NCBI GenBank assembly: GCA_914767715.1
Contig: OU612066.1
Coordinates: forward strand, 9,181,001 to 9,245,000
Source of the DNA: Membranipora membranacea
Lineage: Eukaryota; Bryozoa; Gymnolaemata; Cheilostomatida; Membraniporidae
Direction: 5' to 3'
Length of the DNA stretch: 64,000 bases
In this document: piece after piece, positions 11,001 through 23,600 of the stretch
Layout of the letters: each line of letters begins with the position of its first letter
How positions within the stretch are numbered: the stretch's first letter is position 1
Notes under the pieces: model-generated
The model's input: the letters and a program-made list of their open reading frames with translations, nothing else
Told to the model about the DNA's origin: nothing
The model's database searches: none
Position numbers and translations under genes: made by a program

Positions 11001-14000
11001 CCTGACCCAGTCTATGTCTTCACTTTTTATACCTGAACTCAAAGTCTCATAAATATCTTCCTGAAAGAAGAAAAGCAGAATTCTTGGCGTGGTAACTATC
11101 ATAGTTATTATAATGACACAATGTAACATATAATATAATATGATACATGATACGGTCCAATTATAGCAGGTCCATTCAGACTTTTAAGCTCTAATGGTGT
11201 CTAAAGAATGCAAAAATTATGGCAGTCTGTGCGCCATTATTATTTATCCATCGATATTTCTATCAAGCGATCGATCAATCAATTGAGTGGTCAATACGCC
11301 AATCAATCAATGGCTAATCAACAAGTGAAATAACAAAACTTGGACAAGAATCATGTGGCTCACAGGTAGGAAGTCAGGCAGTTGTATCTCGGAATCCTCC
11401 TCAAACTTCTCTTGTATTTCTGACTGAGTAACCGGATCTATATACTGCTGGTTCATCATGCTAAATAGGAAATCCTCGTCCACATCTGATGGAGTAATAC
11501 ACCTAGGTACTGCTTCTATAGCATGAGGCGTACGAGGTACAGTCGGTCCGTGAAACCAACCTGATATAGACAACCTACACTTACTCTCACTCAACACCTC
11601 AGCAACCTTAGAACACAAATTATATAACAGTATACAGAACCATTTTCAGTGTTACTATAATCAGAGCAAAACTGCAAAATATTGCTCATGTAAATTTTTT
11701 CTTCTTCTGTTGTTATCTCAAGCGCTTTATTTCTCTACTTATGCGGCAGTATCACCCACAAACATTGGCACAGGCCGTACCGCTAATACTCAACCCAAGA
11801 GAATAGTACTCACAACAGCAGTCAGTCATGTAAATGAGTGTTGCAATGCGCCTCCATATTAGAAGGATTATGTTTTAAACGATTCATTTTTACAAACATA
11901 GATAGGGAAACAGCTTATATATATGCGATGGAATGAATGTGGCAGATATTTCCCAGCTACGGCCCTCCCAACAACCACAACATATAGGAATTTGGAAATA
12001 TGTCAGTTACACCAAAAACCTCAGTAGCTAACAGCAAAGTACAACATACAACAAACATTATCAGAGAAGGCAAAACAACAACTGAGAGGCCGTACCTGGT
12101 GAAATGATTTGGGTGTGACTTCAAAGAAGGCAAAACTGTTCCTCATTGGAGTGATAGATTTCTTTATTTGTGTTGGTAAGCCTGTATCTACAACATAAGT
12201 GAGCTGAAAGGTTGAATAAAATAATTGAATATCCATCTGATTTTTGACATAAAAGTGAGAGCCTCATATAGCATATTTAGAGAGTTTAGTAATAGTGAAA
12301 GTAAAACAACACGGAAAGAAGATTTGAAATGTTGTAGTCACGACCCCAAACTCATCCATTTGTTTTGCTCAGGGGGATTGTTCATCTTATAGATATAAGG
12401 AATAACAATATTTTTCAAGTCTCAGTCATAGATATCAGAGCAGAATTATTGCACCAGAAATATTTGGATATGCACAGTCTTTTGGGAATTAGCTTACGAT
12501 ATCAAGCTGTATACCAAAAGATATTATGCTGCCAGCCAAAATGTTACAGAGCAGATTACACTAAGATCGCGTTCAATCCATAAGCCTACATTTAGAGTTA
12601 CTCTCCAGCTACTGGTTATGCTGCAACAGGAGAGCAACTCCAAAATTCAGGCAAATAATCAAAATCATAACGAAAATAGCTTGACCATCACCTGCATCCA
12701 TCGAGAAGAGATCAAGACTACCGCCATCCTGTTTGACCCAGTTGTCAGGTACTAAGTAGTATATATAAGCTATCCTTCTACCCTCCAACTCATCATCATG
12801 GCACAGTAAGGTGTCTAAAATATCTTACTTGATGTATATACAAGTTGCAATGATTCGAAATGACACCCTACCACAGCAAGCGTAGGCTTTATAAATGAAT
12901 GGGGCAAAAATTAGCACAATTCTCATATTCTTAGGAGCAAACCAAAGCAACGCATGTAATGATCCAGATCATGTGCTTTTAAGTACCGAGTTCTACCAGC
13001 CAGTCGACACGACTATTCAATTAAATTTGTCAGCCATTTTTATCAACTGTCTACTATTGCAGTCTGAGTCAGCAGGAATGCTCAAGTCATAATAAACCCT
13101 CCCAATAATATTGTCGCATACTTAGGTTGAAAAGGAAAATAATTTACCTGTGTAATTATATTGGGCAGAAAACATATCAATTTTATTATTCAGCTGCACA
13201 TCGAAAATCACACTTAGCCATTTACGAACTGTTTCAAGAGAATGCCGGAATTGTTTAATATTCTTTTCTTTCCTCCGCTCCAAGGCTTTGGTCTGAAAAG
13301 AGAGAGTTTGTTGAAGTCTGAATATGGGAGGGCCTAGTGTAAGGAGAAGCTTAGATAAACCTGACGTGAATTTACTAACAATCATAATAAATGAGTTGCT
13401 TATAATTTGCCTGAATTATCAATCATTCAGCCACATCTGCCTATTGATATGCAAGTTTCAGTTTAGACAGGGGTCAAACTGTGTTCTTAGAAGCTAAGTG
13501 GAGTAATGGTCATTGTATTAGGAAGTTTAATCTGAATCTAAATCTTTAATCTAAAAGAGTTGTCTTATCTTTTCTCAAATCAGCCAATCAGATTTGTGCT
13601 AGCCTCATCCGTCAATTCAGTTTGTGTAAGACTGGCGAACTGTCAACATCAGCCAGCACGGTTATATTAATGTCGCTCTAAAATATCCTGACTCAGTGTA
13701 TCTGTATTTAACCATATTCTACATGGTAATTGTATTCAATCAACCATCACAATGAATACTCTGAACAGTTTATAATGGACATCGACCACTGAACACTAAA
13801 GCTAGACACCTCTCGATATGGTGGTGAGTTTAATTGTACTCATTTTTCTTATCGTTTTTGGCACTATAAATGTTTTAAAGTTTGGGAACTAAATTAGGTA
13901 TTAACAATATTGTGTTTAACTCACTGTGGCAATTCAGCAGTAATGACAGACGTTTTATCCATCGTACGCCTATCTACAACATGTTGCCTGAGTAATATCG

Positions 14001-15281
14001 ATCTAGAAATACCACACTACACTTCGATCCGATCACTTCATCTCCAAGTGTATATCATCAGTAATCATATCGATATGATTATTCAATCACTTATAATGCG
14101 GCATCGAAGTCAGGCTCTGCTCGTCGATCACAATCAGTTATTGTCACTGCTTATTATTTTCGTTTTCAGTTGCATCAGGAATTTTAAGAGTGCCTTTAGA
14201 GTACAAACTCACCCCATTGCTCGGTTTGACACTTATCCCACCAGTAATTGTAAGTCGTGATTATAAAATCTAAATGTATAATTTTTGTGACCATGATTAA
14301 GTAATCCGCAAAACATTGATCATTGCAATTCGACATTATAATTTCGTTTCATGTTTAACTTGATAAAGTTTATCTTCCTAATTCCCGGGATAATATTTTA
14401 AATAGTTATCCTGTTTTTTAATATGGCAAGAGATTTTGATTTCACCATTGAAATCAAATCCATACTGTGTTTTAACCATGCACTTTTGTTTTGTCAACAG
14501 GGTACAATATTTCATTCAATACAAGAACACCATCTCTTACGACGATCTATTGTTGCCAATAATCACCATTGTCCTATCCGAGCACAGTCATCATCGTGTT
14601 AGTATTATCAAACGGTAATGTTAACCAGCCTACATGACAGAACGATGACTGATGAACATACCTGTTTAAATTTATACAGATCATTATTCTTATCAAGGTA
14701 GTCAAATTTGAGGATCTCCTTCTGCAGATTGGTAACTTCTTCAGTATTTGTGAGGAAGTTTTGGATCACACAGTAAGGAAATGGGTCATTACCGCAATGA
14801 ACATCCTTCTCATCTGTAACAGATGTAGTAACATAAGGCACTGATATTTCTCAGTCCTCGGACGGAGGCAACATCTGAAAATTTAACTCACATTTTTAAC
14901 CAAACTAACAAAATTACACAAAGCGCTACACCAGCGCGCATAATCAGGTACTAATAGCTCAAAAGTTATAGACTTGTCCTCCCATTTAACAGGAGAGGAT
15001 AATCTCTGATTTCAAATCATGGTCAAGTATGACCAGGGTATGACTAGGCCTGACTGACAGGCTGAACGCTTCTTCGTTTGAGCAATGTGATTGAAACCTG
15101 CCTTATAAATTCATTGTGAATTTGCGAAAGAAAATTTTCGGCCCAAGAGATTGGAAATTTTACTTGACATACCTATGGTTTTGGATCCTGCAGAGTTGCG
15201 GTGGAGCAGTTCCTTCAATTTTTTTGTTTCCACATCACTGGCAAATACATCATTCAGTTTATGTCCACCACTCAATGACAT
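8012..15281 (-). CDS. OGFOD1: OGFOD1: 2-oxoglutarate/Fe(II) prolyl hydroxylase of ribosomal protein S23
   Basis: Eleven exons on the minus strand: 15281-15173, 14840-14662, 13292-13148, 12814-12692, 12187-12096, 11606-11364, 11060-10981, 9939-9728, 9579-9421, 8731-8673, 8161-8012; 516 residues against about 540 in vertebrates, with phases matching at all junctions. The family (yeast Tpa1) hydroxylates a proline of the small ribosomal subunit protein uS12 (RPS23) and influences translation accuracy and stress granules. The N-terminal double-stranded beta-helix shows the iron ligands H150 and D152 (in [13 protein letters not shown]) and H215 (SFHQV), and the 2-oxoglutarate-binding R227 in [11 protein letters not shown]. 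The second, non-catalytic oxygenase fold follows residues about 290-510 ([42 protein letters not shown]), split by a short acidic/Ser linker (SDSESESE) that is briefer than in vertebrates. Start ATG at 15281-15279. All catalytic residues are intact, so activity is expected. Confidence 0.95.
8761..8853. repeat. 26-bp minisatellite in an OGFOD1 intron
   Basis: A 26-bp unit beginning ccactgatatacattatact is repeated about 3.6 times, with a few substitutions in the second copy. It lies just upstream (in transcript sense) of the exon at 8731-8673, about 30 bases from its acceptor. Confidence 0.9.
10114..10205. repeat. Hairpin repeat, 43-bp arms, in an OGFOD1 intron
   Basis: Left arm 10114-10156 (acacagtcgaaaccataagc...) is complementary to 10163-10205 with about four mismatches and a 6-base loop. 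A diverged third copy of the arm occurs at about 10258-10301, so this is a small dispersed fold-back family rather than a chance palindrome. Confidence 0.85.
10355..10576. mobile_element. Non-autonomous hAT-type element (222 bp)
   Basis: The ends are inverted: CAGGGGTGCTCAAACTATGG at the left, and CCACTTTGAGCACTCCTG at the right, giving the CAGGGGTGCTCAAA terminus typical of hAT elements in many animals. The flanks carry an 8-bp near-identical duplication (ttttagtg at 10347-10354, ttatagtg at 10577-10584), the length expected for hAT. The interior has no coding capacity. It has inserted within another inverted repeat whose arms read gacaaccttagtggttgag on either side. Confidence 0.85.
10759..10972 (+). 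mobile_element. tRNA-derived SINE with A-rich end, in an OGFOD1 intron
   Basis: The head has RNA polymerase III internal promoter boxes: A box in GATAGCTCAGTGCTAGAAGG (10761-10780) and B box GGGTTCGAGCCC (10811-10822), at tRNA spacing. A body of about 130 bases follows, ending aaataaaataaatcaa. It is too long and lacks a clean acceptor stem to be a tRNA gene. It lies antisense to OGFOD1. Confidence 0.7.
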
Positions 15282-15646
15282 AACCGAACCTTAAATCAAA
15301 GACATGTAATCTCACCGAACAATATACAATTTGAGGTTGTGTATAATTATTGTTACACCCACACTGCTGTAACCCCTAAGGCCTGATAACTGACAGATAT
15401 CAACCTTGGTTACCGAAAGCCCTCAGCAATCTGCAGAACATCTTCCAGTGAGTTTTCATCTTTTGACCAACTTGAAAAGTAGTCGAAAGCACGCTTTGGG
15501 CACCCATATGGTGAACTCTTTCTACTCTTGGCGACTGGGAGTACATATTATACATACTGACAAGTAGGAAGTGCACTGTATGTGAAGTAATGCTACCGTA
15601 AACAGTTCAATCACAAATATCAGAGGTCTCCCTATGAGGTAACCTC

Positions 15647-15688
15647 TTGACAAGCTTTGTTCCCCCCACCACCAAACAAAGCTTGTCA
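15647..15688. repeat. Palindromic repeat with TTGACAAGCTTTGTT arms (copy 1)
   Basis: Arms ttgacaagctttgtt and aacaaagcttgtca flank a C-rich loop. The same arms recur at 16686-16720 with a 5-base loop, and in diverged form at 38585-38626, which marks a dispersed palindromic family. Confidence 0.8.
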
Positions 15689-15895
15689 CCCCCACCCACC
15701 CCAAAATCAGGAACTGCGGCATTCCTATACCAGGGACCCATGATAAGCGGGGCAGGCTGTCTTGGGTGTATGGGCCTTACATGTCTTTACTTTTCCGATG
15801 TCCAGTATATTGGGGTGGTTGATATTGGACATTGGCAAAGCAAGGAGTACTCCTTGGGCAAAATAAAAAAAAGGCAGGGAGACTGTTAACGGTAG

Positions 15896-15942
15896 CATCA
15901 TCATTCATGGGCCCTTGGGACAAGGGCCCATGAATGATGATG
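15896..15942. repeat. Perfect hairpin, 22-bp arms, 3-base loop
   Basis: Arm 15896-15917 (catcatcattcatgggccc...) is perfectly complementary to 15921-15942. The centre is rich in GGGCCC. It is probably the core of a small fold-back repeat; no transcript evidence is visible. Confidence 0.85.
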
Positions 15943-16685
15943 GGTGGTGGATTTTCCATTCACTCAAGACAGCCTTATTATGATATGAGTGCATAGTCAC
16001 AGTGATGGTGTATAAAGTGTTAACCACTGGATATAAGGATAAAAACAAGCCCAGGAAAAGGGCACTTGGATGGATGGATGCTTATTTTATGTAACAGCTA
16101 AAAGAATGTATACAACAAATTTATGCTGTCAGTGTAGGCAATGAACTCCCTCTTCATTGGTGTAGGTGTCTACGGCAGACAAATTGCCTCTACGTCTTGA
16201 CTGAAAACCTCACATGGCCTTTAATTTTATTGCAGAAAACCGTTGATTGCAGATTGATACTACTTAGCCTCTATCTCATCTGTCACACTTAGAACTTTGC
16301 TAAGTATATGATTGGTTCAATTCAGAAATTGTGATTTTTGATTGGGTAACCTAATAAAAAGACACCTAGCAAAATTTTGTTGTCAAACATGGCGGTGTTT
16401 ATAAAATTTCCAAAAATATTATTCATTACCAAGTGATGTAATATAATTCTCCTCTCACTAAGACATTAAATACATGTATTTTACTTGAAACGGTTATCAG
16501 TATTGTGGAATGAAAACTGATGCAAAAGGACATACAAGAACAAGTAAGTACAATTTCTGAATAGAACCCTCGAATATTACTAATTAATTAAACTTTCTCC
16601 TCAAAGTCAAATACGATCAATGCCAGACGAGACAGATTGGCATCAAATCATTACTTCTAATAAATATGTATATAATTAGCCTGTC

Positions 16686-16720
16686 TTGACAAGCTTTGTT
16701 TGGTGAACAAAGCTTGTCAA
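16686..16720. repeat. Palindromic repeat with TTGACAAGCTTTGTT arms (copy 2)
   Basis: 15-bp perfect arms ttgacaagctttgtt / aacaaagcttgtcaa around a 5-base loop, followed by a G-run. Same family as the repeat at 15647. Confidence 0.85.
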
Positions 16721-17636
16721 TAAAGGGGGGGGGGCTGGTTGATCATGAACATTGGCAAAGTATACAATACATGCTGCTTGTAACTCCAGAAGCCCTTGAT
16801 AGACTGGTACATCATGATGATGATTGTGTGTAACTTTAAGACTTGCTCACTTGACAGTCAGGTACATTTTTATTTTGCCTCTTCGACTTCTTCCAATACG
16901 TAATCGCCGTCAGAGTGTGGTCTCTTTTATGAGCGACAGACAGGAGGAGACTCTCTGTGCTGTTCGAAGTTAGAATCATATATCAGTATATACCAAATGA
17001 TATATCATAGGTACAGGATGTGATGCTTACCAATTGAAATTGTTCTTGCCTCATTGACGCCAACTTGGCACAAAGTTGAAGATTCAGGAAATGTTAAACT
17101 GTTCTCAGTTCTAGGCCATATAACACTATGATTGTACATACTGAGGAGTCCGCTGTCAGCTTGTGTGCTGTTTCATAGCTGGGTGATGCTACTGAATGAG
17201 CTGCTGTTATGGGCAATGCTGTACCAGTGCAGTTGAAGTAGAGATTATGTCGTCAGGCGTGGTGCTGTTGCACAGTAGGCCGGTTTATAGGTAGCAACTG
17301 ATGTCCATGGCTACGTCTTTATGGTTCAGGCAAATTTCGTAAGGTCGTCACCTAACCGTTACTTGGCTGAGGTTGGGAATTCAGTCTAGTGTGATCAAGC
17401 GAAGGCAAACTCAGAGATTGAATATTTCCCCTAGTACTCAACGCGGTTCGAGGATAGGACTGGTCCATTTGTCAGTGAAATTGACATGTTCTAACACAGA
17501 TTGTATGTGCAAAGATTTCCTATGACTCAACATCATTCCTAGGGCTAATTTACTTTGCCTTGTATTTTAGGTTTTTCAAGTCCATCCTCTAATATACCTA
17601 TGAGATTGCCTAGTTAAACCTCCATCCCCATTTGTG

Positions 17637-20600
17637 ATGCATTCTCCGAAACCTGAGGAGCCGGTAAATGTCTCTCGCACATCTTTGGCTGGCACCTCCT
17701 CTATGACTCTACCTGAGATAAGCAATGGATGGGAGACCAGCTCATCAGAAGGCACTGCTAACCCTTCCTCTCAGAGCTCTTCCACTACTCAAGATGAGCT
17801 TATTGGCAGTCCCCCTCGATCTGTCATATCTGACGCCAACACAGAGTCCTCCACTACAGAGTCTGACAATAACCCGGACTTTGATCAAGATACGGTCGTC
17901 TCATTGAACAACAGAACACTGACTGTAAGTTTGACAACAACAGCAGCCTTGGCGTTTTGTTAGTTGTGAGAATTACTTAATTAATAAAATAAATATATAA
18001 GCCGTCATGCGGATACATACCAATATTGTGAAGAATATCATCATAGTGGTCATGACTTTGTAAAAATTTCAACTTTTATGAATTCATTTTCTTTCTCTCA
18101 AGTTTCTTTGCCCTTTACAAGTATGGTGCTATACGACTGATGCTCCATAAGAAGACATGTACACTAACTTATTGCCAGCTGCTAGGTCTTGTGATAGATC
18201 AGATGTCTGACACTGTTATAAATCTCTTGTTTTAGGAGGAATTAAAGCCTGACATGACCCGGTCTCCTGAAGCCTCTCTATCGGCCTGTGGCGGCGCTGC
18301 TGTTGGCAGCGTGGATGATATTGACATGAATGCTGACTTCAGTGATACAGACAGCGCTTTCTCGGTTGACAGTCGTGTTGAATCGGAGAAGATGAAGAGA
18401 GTTATATCCAAACTGAAGTGTGATTTGGAGTCTGAGAGAGGTAAGTCTCCTCTCACCAACTATAAGTTTGTCTCGGCTTGTGTACTCATGCCTCTATTTT
18501 AATTATTCGAAAAGTAAGGAAATGAGCAACTTCCAACTTGATATACATCTGTTAAGTGAGACAAGAAACCATTGCCAGAGCTTCGCAAATTCCATATACT
18601 TTCAATACCATTCCCATAATGTCCTTTTCATAAAATTTCCAAAAGGACCCCGCTGTGTCCCTCAACTATATTTTTACTAAAATAATCGCTGATATTCCTT
18701 TGCTCAGTGAAGTCTTGGGGATGATTAATCAATTGATCTTTTTAGACTCTGTGATGCAGTTAAGAAAGAAAGTTACTACTACTAATAAGGAGAAGCTAAT
18801 GCAAAACTCTCGCTTTAATGAAGAGGTCTGTGATCATTTTTTTCTTGTTACAATTAAGTTTTTTCTTCTGTTGGATAGATGACAAGCCATTATTGATCTT
18901 CCAAGTAAACGCTATTGGTTTCTTTTTTTGTTACTGTGTCTTGCACAAAAACAAATGCAAGATTATATAAGTTTCACTAGGGAGAGTCAAAGAAATAGAT
19001 CCTTTGTAGAGTTACTATAGGCCATAGGGTTATTGACTGTGAATTTCTTTCCATGGTTGTAGATGTCGTTACTGAAGTATGAAAATGTAGCACTGCAGGC
19101 ACGAGTAGAGGAACAGTCTGTCCACACGGAGCAGCTGGAGTATGAACTAACTAAAGTTAAAAAAAAACACAACCAAGATAATAACTTTGCTGATCAAAGA
19201 GAAGCTCAAGACACTAAACAGATAGCGGACCTCAAGAGTATGTACTTACAAATCACATGCCCATTGTTACCAATGAATCATTATTACCATCTGTACTTGG
19301 CCAGTACATTATTATACAAGTCTATCATGTGTATGGTATCAAGGACAAACGTGATAGCTTTGCCCATTTTTTATCTTGTACTGATCCGGAGCAGGTAACA
19401 CATGCAATCAGGAGTTGCCAAACACATTAAGTTTTGTTGTTGAAATAGCATTAAGCTAAGATGGTAAGTTTAATCTATGACAGTGCTCTCATCACAACAA
19501 TATTGTATGTACTTTACAGCAAAGAGAGAAGAAACCGAAAGTAAGCTCAGTGTGGTTTAATCATCATTGTTTGTTCTAAAATTTTATTATCTACCCCTTC
19601 AACTTACTATTATGTCCATTGCACCAACTTACCGTTTCAAACGATAATTTATCCATTTAATTTACACCTAGCCAGTACATGCCTACCTAAGCAGTACCTG
19701 ACTGTCTGAGAAGTAAGCAGAACTAATCAAATAAGACAGGATACTCACTATATGCACCTAAATGTTGTGTGGTACACCAATATGAGAACATGCTACTTGT
19801 AGGTGTAGGATGTTTCTCAGTTGGTTAGAGCGCCGTTCATTTAGCATGCAAATGCTGAAGGTCGTGGGTTCAAATTTCACTGCAGTACATTGACTACTGG
19901 GGTTTGGTTGGCCCCCAGGTGTGCTCTGACCTGCCTGCCAACAGAGAGCAACATGGCGCAGATTTTGCGGCCAGGGCACTAATATTTTGCCACCCATGCT
20001 TCAGGATGAGGCTTGTGAACGGACACTTGATTTTTAATCAACTTATATGAGAACATGCTACTTGTATTGAATTACAAGTTCATCTGTCGATCTTGCGACC
20101 ATGTGTTTGAAAGTTAATGTTAGTTACGTTGTGGTCTCACAGGCTGGTTATCTGAAGCTGAGAGGAAGTTGGCAGCACTTGAGGAGCAGCACACGACTAC
20201 CAAACGGGAGACAGCAGAGGAGCTCCATAAACTGAAGATAGATATAGAGAATAAAGACAGTCTGACAGCTAAACTAAAACAAGAGACTGAGATATCTAAA
20301 ACTGAGAACTGTAAACTAACAGACTTCATCAAAGAACAAGAAAGGTAAGTGATAGTGCTCAAGCTCTGTATGTCGGGGTTGCCAGATGGCCTAGTGACAT
20401 TCAATCAATCAACCACGTCAATGGTTCATAATAGAATGCAATCTTGGAAGAACCCTGCTAAAACAGGTTAGAAATCTATATCGAAATGCTATTATCGAAA
20501 TGTATTTTCTTCTGCTGCATGGCAAGATTGGACAAAACTTAAGCAGTATAAATCCTTGCTTTATTCGGATTATTTTAATCAAAACTCTTCTGCTCAATTG

Positions 20601-23600
20601 CTGCTAGTTCCACCAAGTCTAAGGTGATATCAAGGATAGCTGTCAATAAGGTATCTGATGAAAATAGGCGTGCTCAATTTTTGTTCTGACCAAGTCTGAA
20701 GTTCCAATGATGACCGCTAGATTCGTATTTAGCATTGCGTGCTCACACAAATCTGAATTTTGCAGTTTTTGACATGTTTTGTCCCGAGTGTTGGGACACA
20801 CCTACACAGGCGGTGATCGTTTGATTCCAATCGACACTCGGTTTTATTGGTTTGATCGGGAGTTAGCAAGCCTCTCTTGTATATTTCTCTTCCCAGCACC
20901 CTGAAAGAGATGCTGGAGAAACTGGAATCCACTGAAGCAGAACTGAAAGCAGTCAGCACAGACCTGGACAACGCTCAGAGGGATCTAACAGAGCAGAAAT
21001 ATAATACTGAGGAGCAGGCACAGTTACTGCAGGTGAGATGGTCTCATCGTCGCTTACCTAGGCAGCCATTGGTCACTTAGTTTGAAATTTTGTTCATTGC
21101 CATCAGGGAGAATGGAGGGGATTCCATTCTCCCTGTTGCCATTTTCTAAATTTCCATCTTAATATCTATGCTAATCCTACATGCAGTTATTTCATATAAT
21201 AAAGCTGTAATCCAGAAGCCTGAACTTTAAGCTCCAACTTTGTCATCAAAAGTTTCCTACCAATATCTCTTCTGAGTTATAAAACCCAAATGTCTGAGGT
21301 CATTTCATCGATGAATTTTAGGTGTACTATGATTGTGTTGATAGATTGAATATAGTTATCTTGATTGTAGTAAAAATTCAATACCGCAATTACTCCATTG
21401 TTGGCTTTGTGTGTTACATGATATGCTATTTGGAACTGTTAAAAATTCAACCAACAATTGAAATATAAACAATGATAGCGTCCTGCAAACAATTAATCCT
21501 ATCAACAAAACAGTATCTAGGTCCTTACGGACCATTCTAGATACACTTCATCAAATAGCTAAACAAATCATCAACATAAGTAATTCAACACTGTATTGAT
21601 TGATCATTTCTTGAATACTTCTGCTACTCCCAGTCTCATATGATTATTTTTCAGGAACTACAGGAGAAATGCAAAACACTAACAACAAGTTACGACAATG
21701 AAAAGTGTACCAGTGAAACTCAGAGCTCTAACCTTGAGGCTTTAGAGGTATAAGTATTTAAAGGACAATAGCATACATGTATTGTGCACACCATAGTGTT
21801 GGAATTAATTAAGAAAATTATCATGAGTTGATACGCTGTCAGTGTCAACAGAGGTCCCTCACTTTTGACATCACCAAGTTATGATGTGGTAACCAAAGAA
21901 ACAATGACTGTAGATGAAAAAAATATGTTGATTTGAAAACTTATAAAACAGAGATAGGGATAATAGCTATCTTCAAAAAGCTGATAAAATGGATCTGTCA
22001 CAATGCTAGCTGTGAGATATCTGATGCGACCCGTTTAAATACAGATACAGTATATCTCACATGATTAAAAACAAAATAACAATGTTGGAAACCTTGAATT
22101 AAACAAAGTTTTACAAAGGAACATGTAAAACGAACGTGTACATTTCCTTGTTCAGGCTAAGTCCGTCCACCTTGAGTGTGCTCTGAATGATGAGAAGGCG
22201 GTGAGCGGGGAGTTACGCTTCACTGCAGAGACACTACGCAGTGATCTATCTGATCTAGAGGATAAATATTCTAAACAATGCAGAGATTATAGTGAAAGTC
22301 AACATACTCTCACAAGGTGTGTAAAGAGTGCATCGCCTGTCTGTGGCTGTCAGTGTTTTTTCGAGAGCTCTCCCACTAACTTTAGATTTCTTATCTTGGT
22401 CTTAAAGGCTTTGAGATTACCTATACAAAATCTAGATCACTATTACCTCTGAATATTGTAACCATAGAGTTATTAATTATTATAGATAATAACTCTATGA
22501 TTGTAACTGACTGTGACTAGAAATTTGTGGTGCCAGTGATTCTAAGGAGTTGATGTGAGTGAGGGGGGTTGGTGAGGGCCTCGTGAAACTAAAACTCTCA
22601 TTTGTATAAATTCACAGTCAACTAGGGTGAATTTTTAGCTCATTTTCCATAGCAGCACCACACAGTCTGTTTTTGTAGTAGTTAGATAGTCAACTTTCTA
22701 ACCCTTCAAAATTTCTTTTCCGAAGCAGTAGAAACTCGTACTTCCAGACTGGTAATTTTTTTCGTCCCTCTTATTTTCACTGCATGTGATCAATGTTGTT
22801 GACACACCCCTCAGCACCAAAAATTCAAACCTTCCCATTTATGTGGAGGAGTAATTTAAACAGCGAAGGACAGCGCAGCTAGTTTTGGAATCTATAATGA
22901 ATCGGATGGTTGAAAGCTGCCCTGCATGCTTAACAGCAAACCAATTTATGCAAGCCACTTGTTTGCTGCAGAGATTTAAATCATACCAGATAAGTTTGAG
23001 TGCTGAAGTTCCCCCCCCCCCCCCTCAAGATCACTGATAGTGAAATTCTACTATCACTCATTCTCCAATGTACCAAAGACCTTAGCAAAGTTTCAAAACT
23101 GTTTGTGAGAGGAAGAAGAGATATAAAGACTAATGTTTACTTGTCTTTACACAGAGCTGAGCAGGAGTTAGATAACCATAAGAGACAGCTAAACTATGAG
23201 AAGGAGGATAAGAGAGACCTGGTGAATAAACTAAAGAGACAGTTAGACATTCACCAGGAGCATAATGGTAAACTCAAGACGGAGCTAGCTTCTTCTCACA
23301 AACAACAGGTAAAGATAGTGTAGCATACTGTTATTTAGTTTTTAGTATTTTTTTTAATACTTTTATTGGCATCATAATCATTTTTAAGAAAAAATGCTTT
23401 TCGTTATGTGCCAAAAGTATAGAAAGGAAAAAAAAGCAATTTGTAAGAGTATGTGAATTGAGCTAATAGTTGTAGGAGAAATAATTGATCAGTTGTCTTT
23501 TAAAAGTTGATAGAGTATTTGATGATCTAATAAATCTTGGCGGAGAGTTAAAAATAAGGCGGAGAGTCAAAAATAGTATTTAGATCGTATTTCTAGGTTG

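Larger units (their letters stand above)
15282..17636. other. Divergent promoter spacer between OGFOD1 and CCDC171
   Basis: About 2.3 kb head-to-head spacer. A splice acceptor (gtattttag, 17571) precedes the CCDC171 ATG, so the first CCDC171 exon is non-coding and lies further left, unplaced. The spacer carries three palindromes described separately. I find no TATA box or other gene. Confidence 0.5.
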
